Source: JACMLC01 sp963720235 (lineage in GTDB: Bacteria; Acidobacteriota; Blastocatellia; Pyrinomonadales; Pyrinomonadaceae). Taken from it: 64,000 nucleotides of DNA. The notes below the pieces were generated by a model, which did no database searches, was not told the DNA's origin, and saw nothing but the letters and a program-made list of their open reading frames with translations. Positions 25,571 through 34,418 of the stretch are shown here, one piece after another. The DNA is taken from assembly GCA_963720235.1 (NCBI GenBank), contig OY970389.1:2418001-2482000 (forward strand), read 5' to 3'. Each line of letters opens with the position of its first letter. Within the stretch, counting starts at the first letter, position 1. The translations under genes were made by a program, and so were the position numbers.

Positions 25571-28312
25571 TTAGTTTGAACGCGGGCGTGGCGGCAGTTG
25601 CAGAGAGCCGTCGTGATATTGCGGCCCGCAATTCTGGCGCGGCTCCTGGCCGATGACGAAAGTCTTGGAGCGTATGATGGGACAGGTCGGCGCGGCAATC
25701 AAGCCTGTGGTCGGGTCTATGTCGAGCGTGATTGTGCCTTCGAGCCTGCTTGAGCCGTCGCTTTGCGGAACGCCGCGACCTTCAAGTCGTGGAGCTTGCT
25801 TTGATGGAGTCGCTCCGGGCGATGCGTCCGGCAAAGGCGGCAGCGTCGGGTCATCGCTTTCGATGCCTTCGCTTTCGTCAGGCAAAGCTTCTTCATCCGT
25901 TGTCTCGCCCGAAGAAGTGGGCGCAGTGCCTGCTATAAAAAGCTCTTTTCTCTTGCTCGTCGTCTCTTCCGTCGCAAGCTTTCCGGTGGTCGTGTCAATC
26001 TCTTCGACGCGCACGCCTTCGGGCATCTGCCAATCGCCGTTCCATTCTGGATGAGCTTCGAGCGCGGCGGTCATGAAATCTGCCCAGATGGGCAAGGCCG
26101 CATCTGCTCCGGTCATGCCGAGTTGCGAGCCGTCGTCAAAGCCTACCCACACGACGCAGACAATGTTGGGAGTGTAGCCCGCAAACCATCCGTCGCGCGA
26201 AGTGCCAGTCTTTCCAGCAAAGCCTGTCTTGCCGGAAACATTTTTGAAACCGCGCTGGCCCAGACGCGCGGCAGTCCCGCGATTGACCACATCTTTGAGC
26301 ATGTCCGTCAAGACATATGCGACCTCTGGCCTCACGACTTCATTCTTCTGTCCTGTCAGAGCGGCGACAGTAGTTCCACTGCCAGTCGTCACGCGGCTGA
26401 TGCCGACGGGCGTAGTGCGCGTGCCGTTCGTGGCGAAAGCTGTGTAAGCGGAAGCGACTTGCAAGGGCGTCGCCTCGCTCGCGCCCAGAGCCATCGCCGG
26501 GTACGCGCGCTGCACTTTCGGCAGACCAGCTTTGGCCGCAAGGTTCATCACGCGCCCGATGGTTACATCCATCGCTACATCCACCGTCACGACGTTAAGA
26601 GATTTGACCAGCGCGTCGCGCAAGGTGACGGGCTGATTTGAATACTGGTCTCCGAAATTGCCGGGCGAGTATTCCTGATTATCGAAAGTAAAAGTCTTCG
26701 GCTCGTCCTTGTAAATCGAGGCGGGCGTGATGAGGCGCGCCGTCGAATCGAAAGCTGTGTTGAGGGCTGTGGCATAGACGAAAGGCTTGAAGACGGAGCC
26801 GGGCTGGCGCATGGCATCGGTCGCGCGGTTGAGTTGGCTCTTGGAATAGTCGCGCCCGCCGACCATCGCAATCACCTCGCCCGTCTTTGTGTTCATGGCG
26901 ACGAGCGCGGATTGCAAACTGCCCTGCTCTGCGCGCCTGGCGAGTTGCTTATCAAGCACGGCCAGTTGCTTCGTCACGGCATTGTAAGCCGCGCGCTGCA
27001 ACTCCATGTCAATCGTCGTGTAGATGCGCAGGTGCTGCGCATTGCCCTGGTCTGCGATGATTTCGGCAAGCTGGTTCTGCACGTAATCCGTAAAGTACGG
27101 AGCATCGGAAGTGTCTATACGGTTTTTCGCGGAAGCGACTTTGAGCGGTGTGGCCTGCGCTTGCGAAGATTCGAGAGACGTAATCGCGCCCGTCTCTTCC
27201 ATCGAAATCAAAACCTGATTGCGCCGCGCCGTCGCCGTCTCGATGTCACGATAAGGATTGTAGCGATTCGGGCTGCGTATGATGCCCGCGAGAAAAGCTG
27301 CTTCGGGCAGAGTGAGAGCCGTCACATCTTTGTTGAAATAAGCATTTGAAGCTTCGCCGAATCCGTTGATGGAAAAGCCCGTCTGCTGGCCCAGATAAAC
27401 CTGATTACAGTAAAGCTCAAAAATCTTTTCCTTCGAGAGTCGCGTTTCGAGTATGACGGACATGTAAGCTTCTGCCAGCTTGCGTCTCATACTCTTTTCC
27501 GGCGAGAGCAATAAGTTTTTGACTAACTGCTGCGTGATGCTTGAGCCGCCCTGCCGCGCAATCGGCGAGTTCGGGTCAGAATCATAGCGGCGAATCAACG
27601 CGCGCAGGATGCCGCGAAAGTTGACGCCGTAGTGGTCAAAGAAGGCGCGGTCTTCCGTCACGACGACGGCCTTGACGAGATGCGGCGGCAAATCATTAAA
27701 GCCCACGACCTTGCGCTTGGCCCTCTCGGTTCCTGTGACGGAGCTGATGAGTTGCGGCTCAAGTTGCGCAGAGCCGTATGCAGTTCCTTTCACTAAATCC
27801 GTGATGCTGGCGACTGCTTTGCCGCCGCGCGCGAACTGCACGCGCAAGGCCGCAAAAGCACGCCTGCCATCAACCGCCCCGTCGCTGCTCGGCTCAATCA
27901 ACACGGACGCGCCTTCTATCTTATAACGCCCGCGCGCAGTCTCTGCCTGCTGAGTCTTCTCTACATATCCCGCGCGCTTGAGGTACGCGACCAAGTCATC
28001 AACGGAAACATTCTCGCCGACACGCAATTCCTTCGGCGCGGCGTAGATGCCAGCCGAGCGCGTGAAGACTTCGCCGTTTAAGAGGCGGTCAATGCGATGG
28101 GAGAAGACGACCCAGTAATAACCTAAGACGCCGATGGTCACTGTCGAGAGAAAGACGAGCGCGATGACGACGGGCGGGCGAAAGATGCGCCTGGTCCAAC
28201 GGCGAAAGAATCCCGGCTCAGCCTCTTCGTATTTGACGACGCGCGAGCGACGCGCACGTTTTTTCGTGGCGACGGGCGGGACGTTATCTTTTGGCGGATG
28301 TCTGACAGCCAT
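25571..28312 (-). CDS. Class A penicillin-binding protein (PBP1-type)
   Basis: 913 residues; builds peptidoglycan with two activities. Basic N-terminus, one membrane helix (VVIALVFLSTVTIGVLGYYW), a small domain resembling the UB2H region, GT51 glycosyltransferase (ALVVTEDRAFFDHYGVNFRG; RQGGSSITQQLVKNLLL; KEKIFELYCNQVYLG) and the transpeptidase with SxxK (PGSVFKPF), SLN (KSLNVV) and KTGTS. The C-terminal 110 residues are low-complexity Asp/Glu/Pro-rich followed by a short end. ATG start with a weak Shine-Dalgarno. The secreted protein at 28342-28965 lies 29 bp upstream on the same strand. The stop codon adjoins the MITE-like element. Confidence 0.93.
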   Translation of the reverse strand: MAVRHPPKDNVPPVATKKRARRSRVVKYEEAEPGFFRRWTRRIFRPPVVIALVFLSTVTIGVLGYYWVVFSHRIDRLLNGEVFTRSAGIYAAPKELRVGENVSVDDLVAYLKRAGYVEKTQQAETARGRYKIEGASVLIEPSSDGAVDGRRAFAALRVQFARGGKAVASITDLVKGTAYGSAQLEPQLISSVTGTERAKRKVVGFNDLPPHLVKAVVVTEDRAFFDHYGVNFRGILRALIRRYDSDPNSPIARQGGSSITQQLVKNLLLSPEKSMRRKLAEAYMSVILETRLSKEKIFELYCNQVYLGQQTGFSINGFGEASNAYFNKDVTALTLPEAAFLAGIIRSPNRYNPYRDIETATARRNQVLISMEETGAITSLESSQAQATPLKVASAKNRIDTSDAPYFTDYVQNQLAEIIADQGNAQHLRIYTTIDMELQRAAYNAVTKQLAVLDKQLARRAEQGSLQSALVAMNTKTGEVIAMVGGRDYSKSQLNRATDAMRQPGSVFKPFVYATALNTAFDSTARLITPASIYKDEPKTFTFDNQEYSPGNFGDQYSNQPVTLRDALVKSLNVVTVDVAMDVTIGRVMNLAAKAGLPKVQRAYPAMALGASEATPLQVASAYTAFATNGTRTTPVGISRVTTGSGTTVAALTGQKNEVVRPEVAYVLTDMLKDVVNRGTAARLGQRGFKNVSGKTGFAGKTGTSRDGWFAGYTPNIVCVVWVGFDDGSQLGMTGADAALPIWADFMTAALEAHPEWNGDWQMPEGVRVEEIDTTTGKLATEETTSKRKELFIAGTAPTSSGETTDEEALPDESEGIESDDPTLPPLPDASPGATPSKQAPRLEGRGVPQSDGSSRLEGTITLDIDPTTGLIAAPTCPIIRSKTFVIGQEPRQNCGPQYHDGSLQLPPRPRSN

Positions 28313-28341
28313 TAATATTCAAGCTGATTTTCGGTTAGCTC

Positions 28342-28965
28342 TTATCGCTGCTTCTTAATCATCAATCTTCCTGAAGGCGATGCAATGTCTGTGGTCTTGC
28401 CCTTCTTCTTGACAGTCATACGCTGCCCGCGACATGTTCGTTCTCCCCAATGAATAACGACAGAGAAAGTTCCGCCCCAGCACCATGTATGACAACTTAT
28501 CGTGACGTGCTCATAAAGAGCAGTATATATGCCCTGACATCCCGGATGATGAAGCAGCATTTTATCGTCTCCACCATTGAGTGTGCTTTCCGTAATCTTC
28601 TCGCCGCGTTGCTCAACAGGCGCAAGCTCGTTGATGAGAGCGATGACAACATCCGTCGGCATCAGTCTGCCTTCCGGGATTAATTGCGGCCTGCCACCGT
28701 CATCAACCGGAGGCGTAGCAGGCACAGGCAGGATGACGACCTCGCATGGCTTGCCATCTTTCGTGTAGATAATCTCGACAGCGATGTGCGGGCGCACCAT
28801 GTAGCGTTCAACTTCCACGCGCCCGTCCTTGACTTGCACTTTCTCAGGCTCGCCATACTTGGCGCGCAGTTCTGCGGAGGTTTGCGCGGTAGTTGTTGCG
28901 GCTGCAAAAAGTGTCAAGAGAAGAGCCGCAGCCAGTCGCCAGTTTGTCTCGGATGGAAATCTCAT
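28342..28965 (-). CDS. Secreted protein of unknown function
   Basis: 207 residues with a signal peptide (RLAAALLLTLFAAATTTAQT). The mature part starts SAELRAKYGEPEKVQVKDGR and alternates beta strands with charged turns; four cysteines between about residues 138 and 180 (HHPGCQG, ISCHTWCWGG, ERTCRG) could form disulfides outside the cytoplasm. The C-terminus is very basic (KKKGKTTD, IKKQR). I do not recognise a family. It is 29 bp upstream of the PBP gene and probably shares its transcript. Confidence 0.65.
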   Translation of the reverse strand: MRFPSETNWRLAAALLLTLFAAATTTAQTSAELRAKYGEPEKVQVKDGRVEVERYMVRPHIAVEIIYTKDGKPCEVVILPVPATPPVDDGGRPQLIPEGRLMPTDVVIALINELAPVEQRGEKITESTLNGGDDKMLLHHPGCQGIYTALYEHVTISCHTWCWGGTFSVVIHWGERTCRGQRMTVKKKGKTTDIASPSGRLMIKKQR

Positions 28966-29051
28966 TAATCTCTTCTGCTAAATATCTAAACGATTAACAG
29001 GCCAGCGATGTTACTTGACAAGGCAGAGTTCATGGAGAGCGCGTGACCGTC

Positions 29052-29098
29052 GAGCGTTTGAACGCTCATCCGACGATAAAACTGTAAACTGTTAACAG
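29052..29098. promoter_or_regulatory. Two palindromes in a divergent promoter region
   Basis: GAGCGTT-TG-AACGCTC (29052-29067) and the perfect palindrome CTGTTAACAG (29089-29098), the latter within three repeats of AACTGT. They lie midway between the divergent secreted-protein gene (-) and the potassium channel gene (+), a natural place for operators. No regulator is assigned. Confidence 0.35.
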
Positions 29099-29190
29099 CC
29101 AACTGTCTAGCTTCGATTGACACTGTGCTTCCCTTTTCGTTACCGTGACCCGTTGTTCGCCCGAAAGCTGTTTGATGCTGGTTGTGCCAG

Positions 29191-30225
29191 ATGAGTTTTA
29201 CACCGCCCGGCCTGAGCCGCATACAGAGGATGCGCCATCGCTTATTCAATCTGCTGTTGGCGATTGGTATTGTCATCCTGTTCGGCACGCTCGGATTCCA
29301 TCTGATAGAGGGCTGGTCGCCTGTCAATAGCCTGTACGTAGCGGTGCAGACTGTGACGACAGTTGGCTATGGCGATGTCGCGCCCGTGAGCACCGGCGGG
29401 CGCGTTTTTGCTACGCTGCTGATGCTCGCAGGAGTCGGCACAGTGCTTTACGCTTTGACGAGCACTGTGCAGTCTGTCGTCGAATCTGAGATTCTCGCCA
29501 CACTTGGGATGCGCCGCCGCTATCGTGAGATGAGACAACTTGAAAATCATTTTATCATCTGCGGCGCGGGTCGCATCGGCTCGCGCATCATGCGCGAGAT
29601 GCAACGCACGGGCGTACGCTTTATCGCCATCGAGAAAGACCAGCAGAAGGCCACTAAGCTGATGGCAGACGGAACGCATGTGCTTGTGCGTGATGCGACG
29701 CTCGAAGAGACTCTGCTCGAAGCAGGCGTCGAGCGTGCGCGCGGACTCGCGGCATGTCTGCCCGATGATGCGGATAATCTTTATGTCGTTCTGACGGCGC
29801 GCGACCTCAATCGCAATCTGTACATCGTCGCGCGCGCGGTTGAAGAGCAAGCCCAGCCAAAGCTCATACGCGCGGGCGCGAACCGCGTCGTTGCGCCGAC
29901 GATTATCGGCAGCCATCGCATGGCTCAGGCTTTGATGAAGCCTGCCGTCGCAGACTTTATGGATTCGATTGCCGCAGAAAATCTTGACCTCGCATTTGAA
30001 CAGGTAGAGGTCGCGCCCACATCCGCGCTCGTCGGCAAGAAAATTAAAGAGGCCAACATCCGCTCAGAGTTTGATGCGGCAGTCGTTGCTATTCGTAAAG
30101 AGAGCGGAGAGGTTCTCTATCACCCGGACGGAGAGGCAGTCATCGAGGCCAACGACCTTTTAATCGTCATTGGCCGGACGGAGCCTCTTTCAAAACTTAA
30201 CAGACTGGCGCGCGGGATTGTATGA
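29191..30225 (+). CDS. Two-TM potassium channel with RCK (TrkA-N/TrkA-C) domains
   Basis: About 344 residues. Membrane helix, pore loop with the K+ selectivity filter TVGYGD (57-62), second helix, then a Rossmann TrkA-N domain (HFIICGAGRIGSRI) and a TrkA-C domain near the C-terminus (SALVGKKIKEANIRSEF). It resembles MthK/Kch-type ligand-gated channels in the inner membrane. Starts are TTG 29182 or ATG 29191; the ATG is preferred though no clear Shine-Dalgarno precedes it. The stop overlaps the next gene by 4 bp (ATGA), linking it to the LPS heptose genes. Confidence 0.9.
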   Translation: MSFTPPGLSRIQRMRHRLFNLLLAIGIVILFGTLGFHLIEGWSPVNSLYVAVQTVTTVGYGDVAPVSTGGRVFATLLMLAGVGTVLYALTSTVQSVVESEILATLGMRRRYREMRQLENHFIICGAGRIGSRIMREMQRTGVRFIAIEKDQQKATKLMADGTHVLVRDATLEETLLEAGVERARGLAACLPDDADNLYVVLTARDLNRNLYIVARAVEEQAQPKLIRAGANRVVAPTIIGSHRMAQALMKPAVADFMDSIAAENLDLAFEQVEVAPTSALVGKKIKEANIRSEFDAAVVAIRKESGEVLYHPDGEAVIEANDLLIVIGRTEPLSKLNRLARGIV

Positions 30226-31067
30226 AAATTCTTGTGACAGGCGGCAGCGGCTATTTGGGGATGCATGTCCGCACTTTCTTTCAGGCAGACGATTTTTCGC
30301 GGCGCGGCTCGCAACTGGATGTTTTGAATCCGCATGATGCGGCGATGGTCGCAAATTACGATGTGGTGATTCATCTGGCCGCGCACCTGGACAAAGACCC
30401 GCTGGCGGCTGAGATTTGTTTCAAGACGAATGTTGAAGGCACGCAAAATCTGCTCAGGCAGATGAAGCCCGATTCGGTTTTCATTTATGCTTCGACAAAG
30501 GATGTCTATGGAACTTTTGCGGACGAGTATAGAGAAGTGCCTGAGAGTTGCCGCACGGATTACTGCGGCCAATCCGCGCTCGAATGGTCAAAGCTGATGG
30601 GCGAGCGTTATGTGGAATACTATTCACAGGAGCGCGGCTTTCGTTCCTGCATCTTTCGCCTGTCAAATGTTTACGCGCGTCCTTCGGAAGACAACGAGCC
30701 GGGCTTTGTCACTTATTATGTAGAGTCAATCAAGTATGGCGAGCCGATTCGCCTGCCGCTCGAAGGCAAACCCGTGCGCGACATCCTGCACGTGGATGAT
30801 TTCTCGCGCGCGTGCCGCGCCTTTATTAATTCAAACGTCCGGCACGGGCTGTATAATCTGGGCGGCGGCATCAAAAACTCTGCGACCCTGCGCGAGTTGA
30901 TTGACACCATCGCCCACATCATACAGTGTCAGGCTGTGATAGATGAACAGGTGCGACTGCCCGCGCCGATGCCTGTCAATTACATCGCAGACATCACGCG
31001 CGCACGCGGAGAGCTTGGCTGGCAACCGCAGATTGAGATGGAAGAGGGATTGAAAAGCATTCTTTGA
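30222..31067 (+). CDS. NAD-dependent epimerase/dehydratase (nucleotide-sugar type)
   Basis: 281 residues, extended SDR fold. NAD-binding GGSGYLGMH at 7-15, HLAAH, then YASTKDVYG, and the C-terminal YNLGGG. At the usual YxxxK active site the sequence reads LEWSK (DYCGQSALEWSKLMGE), so the Lys is present but the Tyr is replaced by Leu; a Tyr lies seven residues earlier. In its place in the heptose operon it could act as the ADP-heptose 6-epimerase (HldD role), but it lacks close HldD resemblance, so that is only a contextual guess. It overlaps the channel gene by 4 bp. Confidence 0.8.
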   Translation: MKILVTGGSGYLGMHVRTFFQADDFSRRGSQLDVLNPHDAAMVANYDVVIHLAAHLDKDPLAAEICFKTNVEGTQNLLRQMKPDSVFIYASTKDVYGTFADEYREVPESCRTDYCGQSALEWSKLMGERYVEYYSQERGFRSCIFRLSNVYARPSEDNEPGFVTYYVESIKYGEPIRLPLEGKPVRDILHVDDFSRACRAFINSNVRHGLYNLGGGIKNSATLRELIDTIAHIIQCQAVIDEQVRLPAPMPVNYIADITRARGELGWQPQIEMEEGLKSIL

Positions 31068-31107
31068 GATTTTGAAATTTGAAATTTAAAATCCCAGATT
31101 TTTTGAT

Positions 31108-32202
31108 TTGAGTTCCGGTTTGTTTCTCAAACGCAAACTTGAGGCAGAGAAGATTGAGCGCGTCGTCGTGCGCGGCACGAACTGGGTGGGCGATGCTGTG
31201 ATGACCATCCCTGCTCTGCGTGAGTTGCGACGCATACTGCCGCAGGCGCATATCACTCTGGCAACGCGCTCTTGGGCCGTAGGTCTTTTTGATGAAGCGG
31301 ATTTCTTAGACGACCTCTTGCTTTATGATCGCGGGCCGCGCGGCGTGCGCGCCGTTTTTGCGCAGATAAAAGAATGGCGCGCGCGCGAGTTTGAGTTGGC
31401 AATACTTTTTCAGAATGCTTTTGAGGCTGCGCTGATTGCCGCAGGGGCGCGCGTGCCTGCGCGGCTCGGTTATGCGACTGACGGGCGGCGCGCGCTGTTG
31501 ACACACGCGATTGCTCTGCCCGCATGGCGGGCAGAGCGGCATGAAGTCTTTTATTATCTGAACATCGTCGCGGAGCTTGAAAAACTTCTTTACGGCGCGT
31601 CGGATGTGATGGAGCGCGAGCCTGTTTTTGATTTAAAAGTTTCGCAGGCACGTCGGGAGGCTGCGCGCGAGTTGTTAGTCATGGAAGGCATGCTTGCGGA
31701 GCGTCCGCTCTTTGCGCTCTGTCCCGGCTCGACCAACAGCCGTGCGAAGCGTTGGCCCGCAGAAAGATATGCTGCGCTGGCTGATAAAATCATCTCGGAG
31801 TTGGGAGCCAACGTCGCGCTCGTCGGCTCAAGTGATGAAGCGGAAGTTTCGCGCGAAGTCGCAGGGTTGATGAAAGAGAAGCCTTTGATGCTCACGGGGC
31901 GCACGAATCTGGCGGAGGCCGTCGCGGTTCTCAGTCTCACGGATATGCTGATTACGAATGACACTGGCCCGGCGCACATCGCAGCCGCTTTGGGTCGCCC
32001 GACTTTAGTTATCTTTGGGCCAACCGACCCGACGACGACGCGGCCCTTTGCGCCTGTCGCAGAGATTATACGCAAGCCGCCGGAGTGCGCGCCGTGCATG
32101 TTGCGCGATTGTCCGATTGACCATCGTTGCATGACTGCGATTTCGCCGGATGAAGTTTTTATGCGCGCGAAGGCAAGGCTGCATGCGGGAGTCGGAGCAT
32201 GA
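31108..32202 (+). CDS. ADP-heptose--LPS heptosyltransferase (WaaF/RfaF-like, GT9)
   Basis: 364 residues, two Rossmann halves of the GT9 family. Acceptor-side motif RGTNWVGDAVMTIPALRELR, donor-side LCPGSTNSRAKRWPAERYA and the typical NDTGPAHIAAALGRPTLVIFGPTDP. It adds heptose from ADP-heptose to the LPS inner core at the cytoplasmic face. WaaF (heptosyltransferase II) fits better than WaaC because of the RGTNWVGD start. The start codon is uncertain: TTG at 31108 is used because no ATG precedes the conserved part; the upstream DNA is an AT-rich repeat. It overlaps gmhB by 4 bp. Confidence 0.88.
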   Translation: MSSGLFLKRKLEAEKIERVVVRGTNWVGDAVMTIPALRELRRILPQAHITLATRSWAVGLFDEADFLDDLLLYDRGPRGVRAVFAQIKEWRAREFELAILFQNAFEAALIAAGARVPARLGYATDGRRALLTHAIALPAWRAERHEVFYYLNIVAELEKLLYGASDVMEREPVFDLKVSQARREAARELLVMEGMLAERPLFALCPGSTNSRAKRWPAERYAALADKIISELGANVALVGSSDEAEVSREVAGLMKEKPLMLTGRTNLAEAVAVLSLTDMLITNDTGPAHIAAALGRPTLVIFGPTDPTTTRPFAPVAEIIRKPPECAPCMLRDCPIDHRCMTAISPDEVFMRAKARLHAGVGA

Positions 32203-32801
32203 AGCGGCGCGCAGTTTTTATGGACAGGGACGGCACAATCTCGGAAGAGATTGGCTATGTCAATCACCCTACGCGCTATCGCGTCTTTCCATACTCTGCG
32301 GAAGCTGTGCGTTTGTTGAATGAGAACGGATGGCTGGCTGTGCTGGTGACGAATCAGGCCGGAGTGGCGCGCGGGTATTTCACAGAAGATATAATCGGCG
32401 CGGTGCATGGCGTGCTCAACGATGCTTTGTCGAATCAAGCGGCGCATCTGGATGCAATCTATTACTGCGCGCATCATCCGACGGTTGGCGAGCCGCCTTA
32501 TCGTTTCGACTGCGATTGTCGCAAGCCAAAGCCCGGTTTGATTCAGCGTGCCGCAGCAGATTTGGATATAGAGCTTGCGGGCAGTTGGATGATTGGCGAC
32601 CGCTACAGCGATATAGAGTTGGCGCGAAACGCTGGCGTTCATTCGGCGTTTGTGCTGAGCGGCTACGGGCGCGGCGAGTGGGAATACCAGCGCGCGGGTT
32701 GGAAGCACGAGCCTGATTTGGTCGCGGAAGATTTGCTGGAAGCCGTGCGAACAATTATTAATTCACCGCAGAGACGCGGAGACGCAGAGGAAAGCAAATA
32801 G
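32199..32801 (+). CDS. gmhB: D-glycero-D-manno-heptose-1,7-bisphosphate 7-phosphatase
   Basis: 200 residues, HAD phosphatase of the GmhB/HisB-N type. Nucleophile motif FMDRDGT (Asp9-Asp11 region), TNQAGVARG, a zinc site CxH...CxC (YYCAHHP; FDCDCRKPKPG) and GDRYSDIELA. It removes the 7-phosphate in ADP-heptose synthesis. ATG start within the ATGA overlap with the heptosyltransferase gene. The last about ten residues (SPQRRGDAEESK) are encoded by the left arm of a repeat element (32765-32874), so the C-terminus has been replaced or extended by repeat DNA. Confidence 0.9.
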   Translation: MKRRAVFMDRDGTISEEIGYVNHPTRYRVFPYSAEAVRLLNENGWLAVLVTNQAGVARGYFTEDIIGAVHGVLNDALSNQAAHLDAIYYCAHHPTVGEPPYRFDCDCRKPKPGLIQRAAADLDIELAGSWMIGDRYSDIELARNAGVHSAFVLSGYGRGEWEYQRAGWKHEPDLVAEDLLEAVRTIINSPQRRGDAEESK

Positions 32802-32874
32802 ACATTCAGCAAAAAGGAAAAGATAAATTATTTCTTTTTATCTTAATCTCTCTGCGTCTCTGCGTCTCTGCGGT
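32765..32874. repeat. CGCAGAG-type inverted repeat (variant family)
   Basis: ACCGCAGAGACGCGGAGACG on the left is mirrored by CTCTGCGTCTCTGCGTCTCT on the right, with an A/T-rich middle. Same design as the CGCAAAG family, with the heptamer CGCAGAG. The left arm is inside the gmhB reading frame. Confidence 0.8.
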
Positions 32875-32904
32875 AAAGTTCCAATTTGAAATGAGGAATG
32901 CTGA

Positions 32905-33930
32905 GTGGCACTTGAAAGAACAGATGAGCAGGAACGTTTGACAGCCATTGTGCGCCGCTTTCCGCAGCGCAAGGTGGTCGTCGTCGGCGACCTCGTGGCA
33001 GACCAGTTTCTGGTTGGCGCGATTAGCCGCGTCTCGCGCGAAGCGCCCGTGCTTATCCTGCGCCACGAGCGGACGGACACTTCGCCGGGCGGCGCGGCGA
33101 ATTGCGCGCTGAATCTGGCGGCCCTCGATGCGCGCGCCACACTCATCGGCGTGACGGGCGAAGACAAGGCTGGCGATGCTCTGCTCGGCAAACTGCGCAC
33201 GGCGCGTGTCGAATGCAGCGGCGTAATACGCTCGTCCGAAGTTCAGACGACCACAAAGGTTCGCATCCTCGCGGGGCAGACTCATTCAACCCGCCAGCAG
33301 GTTCTGCGTGTGGACTACGAGAGCGCGCCGCTAGAGGATGCGGAGGCGCATGAAGGTTTGCGCGCGCGGCTGCGCGAAGCTGCGGAGAATGCCGACGCGA
33401 TTATTGTCTCCGATTACAATTACGGTGTGGCGGACGAGAGCATTGCGACGATTGTGCGGGAGATTGCGAAGCGGCGCGGCATTCCTTTGCTGGTGGATTC
33501 ACGTTTTCGTCTCTCGCGTTTCCCGGAATTTACTTCGGCCACGCCGAACGAAGATGAGGTCGAACAACTTCTCGAACGACAGATGGAAACCACAGGAGAG
33601 CTTGAGGCTGAATGTGCAGAGCTTCGCGCGCGGCTCAGCTTTGAGGCTCTCTTAGTGACGCGCGGCAGCAACGGCATGTTGCTCTTTGAAGCAGACAAGC
33701 CGCCTTTGCATATCGAAGCCGTCGGCGCGCGCGAGCCGATTGATGTGACGGGCGCGGGCGATACTGTCATCGCAACTTATTCGCTGGCCCTTGCCTCAGG
33801 CGCGTCCTTCGCGGATGCCGCGCGTCTCGCCAACCACGCGGGCGGCCTCGTCGTCATGAAACGCGGCACGGCTTCGATTAACAGGCAAGAACTTCTTTCG
33901 TCGGTTTTGCGTTGGGGCGAAGCCACATGA
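32905..33930 (+). CDS. D-glycero-beta-D-manno-heptose-7-phosphate kinase (HldE kinase domain)
   Basis: 341 residues, PfkB/ribokinase fold. GDLVADQFLVG near the N-terminus, the substrate loop SPGGAANCALNL, and the catalytic anion-hole motif DVTGAGDTVIA with Asp as base. It puts the 1-phosphate on heptose-7-phosphate. In many bacteria this is fused to the adenylyltransferase as HldE; here the two are separate genes overlapping by 4 bp. GTG start supported by a GAGG Shine-Dalgarno 8 nt upstream. Confidence 0.9.
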   Translation: MALERTDEQERLTAIVRRFPQRKVVVVGDLVADQFLVGAISRVSREAPVLILRHERTDTSPGGAANCALNLAALDARATLIGVTGEDKAGDALLGKLRTARVECSGVIRSSEVQTTTKVRILAGQTHSTRQQVLRVDYESAPLEDAEAHEGLRARLREAAENADAIIVSDYNYGVADESIATIVREIAKRRGIPLLVDSRFRLSRFPEFTSATPNEDEVEQLLERQMETTGELEAECAELRARLSFEALLVTRGSNGMLLFEADKPPLHIEAVGAREPIDVTGAGDTVIATYSLALASGASFADAARLANHAGGLVVMKRGTASINRQELLSSVLRWGEAT

Positions 33931-34418
33931 ATTCCGAAGCAGGAGCAGCATCAAGGATTCTTGACCGCAATCGTCTTATCGCGCGTGTGGCGATTGCACG
34001 TAAAAATGGTGCGCGGGTCGTGCTTGCCAATGGCTGTTTCGATATTTTGCATGTCGGTCATGTGCGTTATCTGGAAGGCGCGCGCGCTCTCGGCGACCTT
34101 TTGATTGTCGGCATCAACTCGGACGAGCAGGTGCGCGCGCTCAAAGGCGAAGGCCGCCCGCTCATTCCTGAGCGAGAACGCGCAGAGTTGATTGCTTCCT
34201 TGCGCGCGGTTGACATCGTGACCATCTTTCCAGAACCGAATGTAGAGGCTCTCATCCGCGCCATCAGGCCGGACGTGCATGCGAAAGGCACGGACTATAC
34301 GGAGGAGACTGTTCCAGAGCGCGCTGTGGTACTCTCCTACGGCGGGCGCGTCGCCATCGTCGGCGACCCGAAAGACCACTCGACAACCGAAATGGTTAAG
34401 CGCGTCAATAGCGAATGA
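33927..34418 (+). CDS. rfaE2: Heptose-1-phosphate adenylyltransferase (HldE C-domain type, RfaE2)
   Basis: 163 residues. Nucleotidyltransferase motif HVGH in NGCFDILHVGHVRYLEGA, and the later motifs GINSDEQVRALKG and STTEMVKR. It makes ADP-heptose from heptose-1-phosphate and ATP. The ATG at 33927 overlaps the kinase stop (ATGA); a TTG 15 bp upstream is in frame but less likely. It ends with another ATGA overlap to the next gene, so translation of kinase, transferase and heptosyltransferase is coupled. Confidence 0.9.
   Translation: MNSEAGAASRILDRNRLIARVAIARKNGARVVLANGCFDILHVGHVRYLEGARALGDLLIVGINSDEQVRALKGEGRPLIPERERAELIASLRAVDIVTIFPEPNVEALIRAIRPDVHAKGTDYTEETVPERAVVLSYGGRVAIVGDPKDHSTTEMVKRVNSE

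Noticed and set aside
31108..31134. A clear start codon for the first heptosyltransferase
   Set aside because: Only TTG codons are available before the conserved region and no ribosome site is visible; the start given is a best guess.
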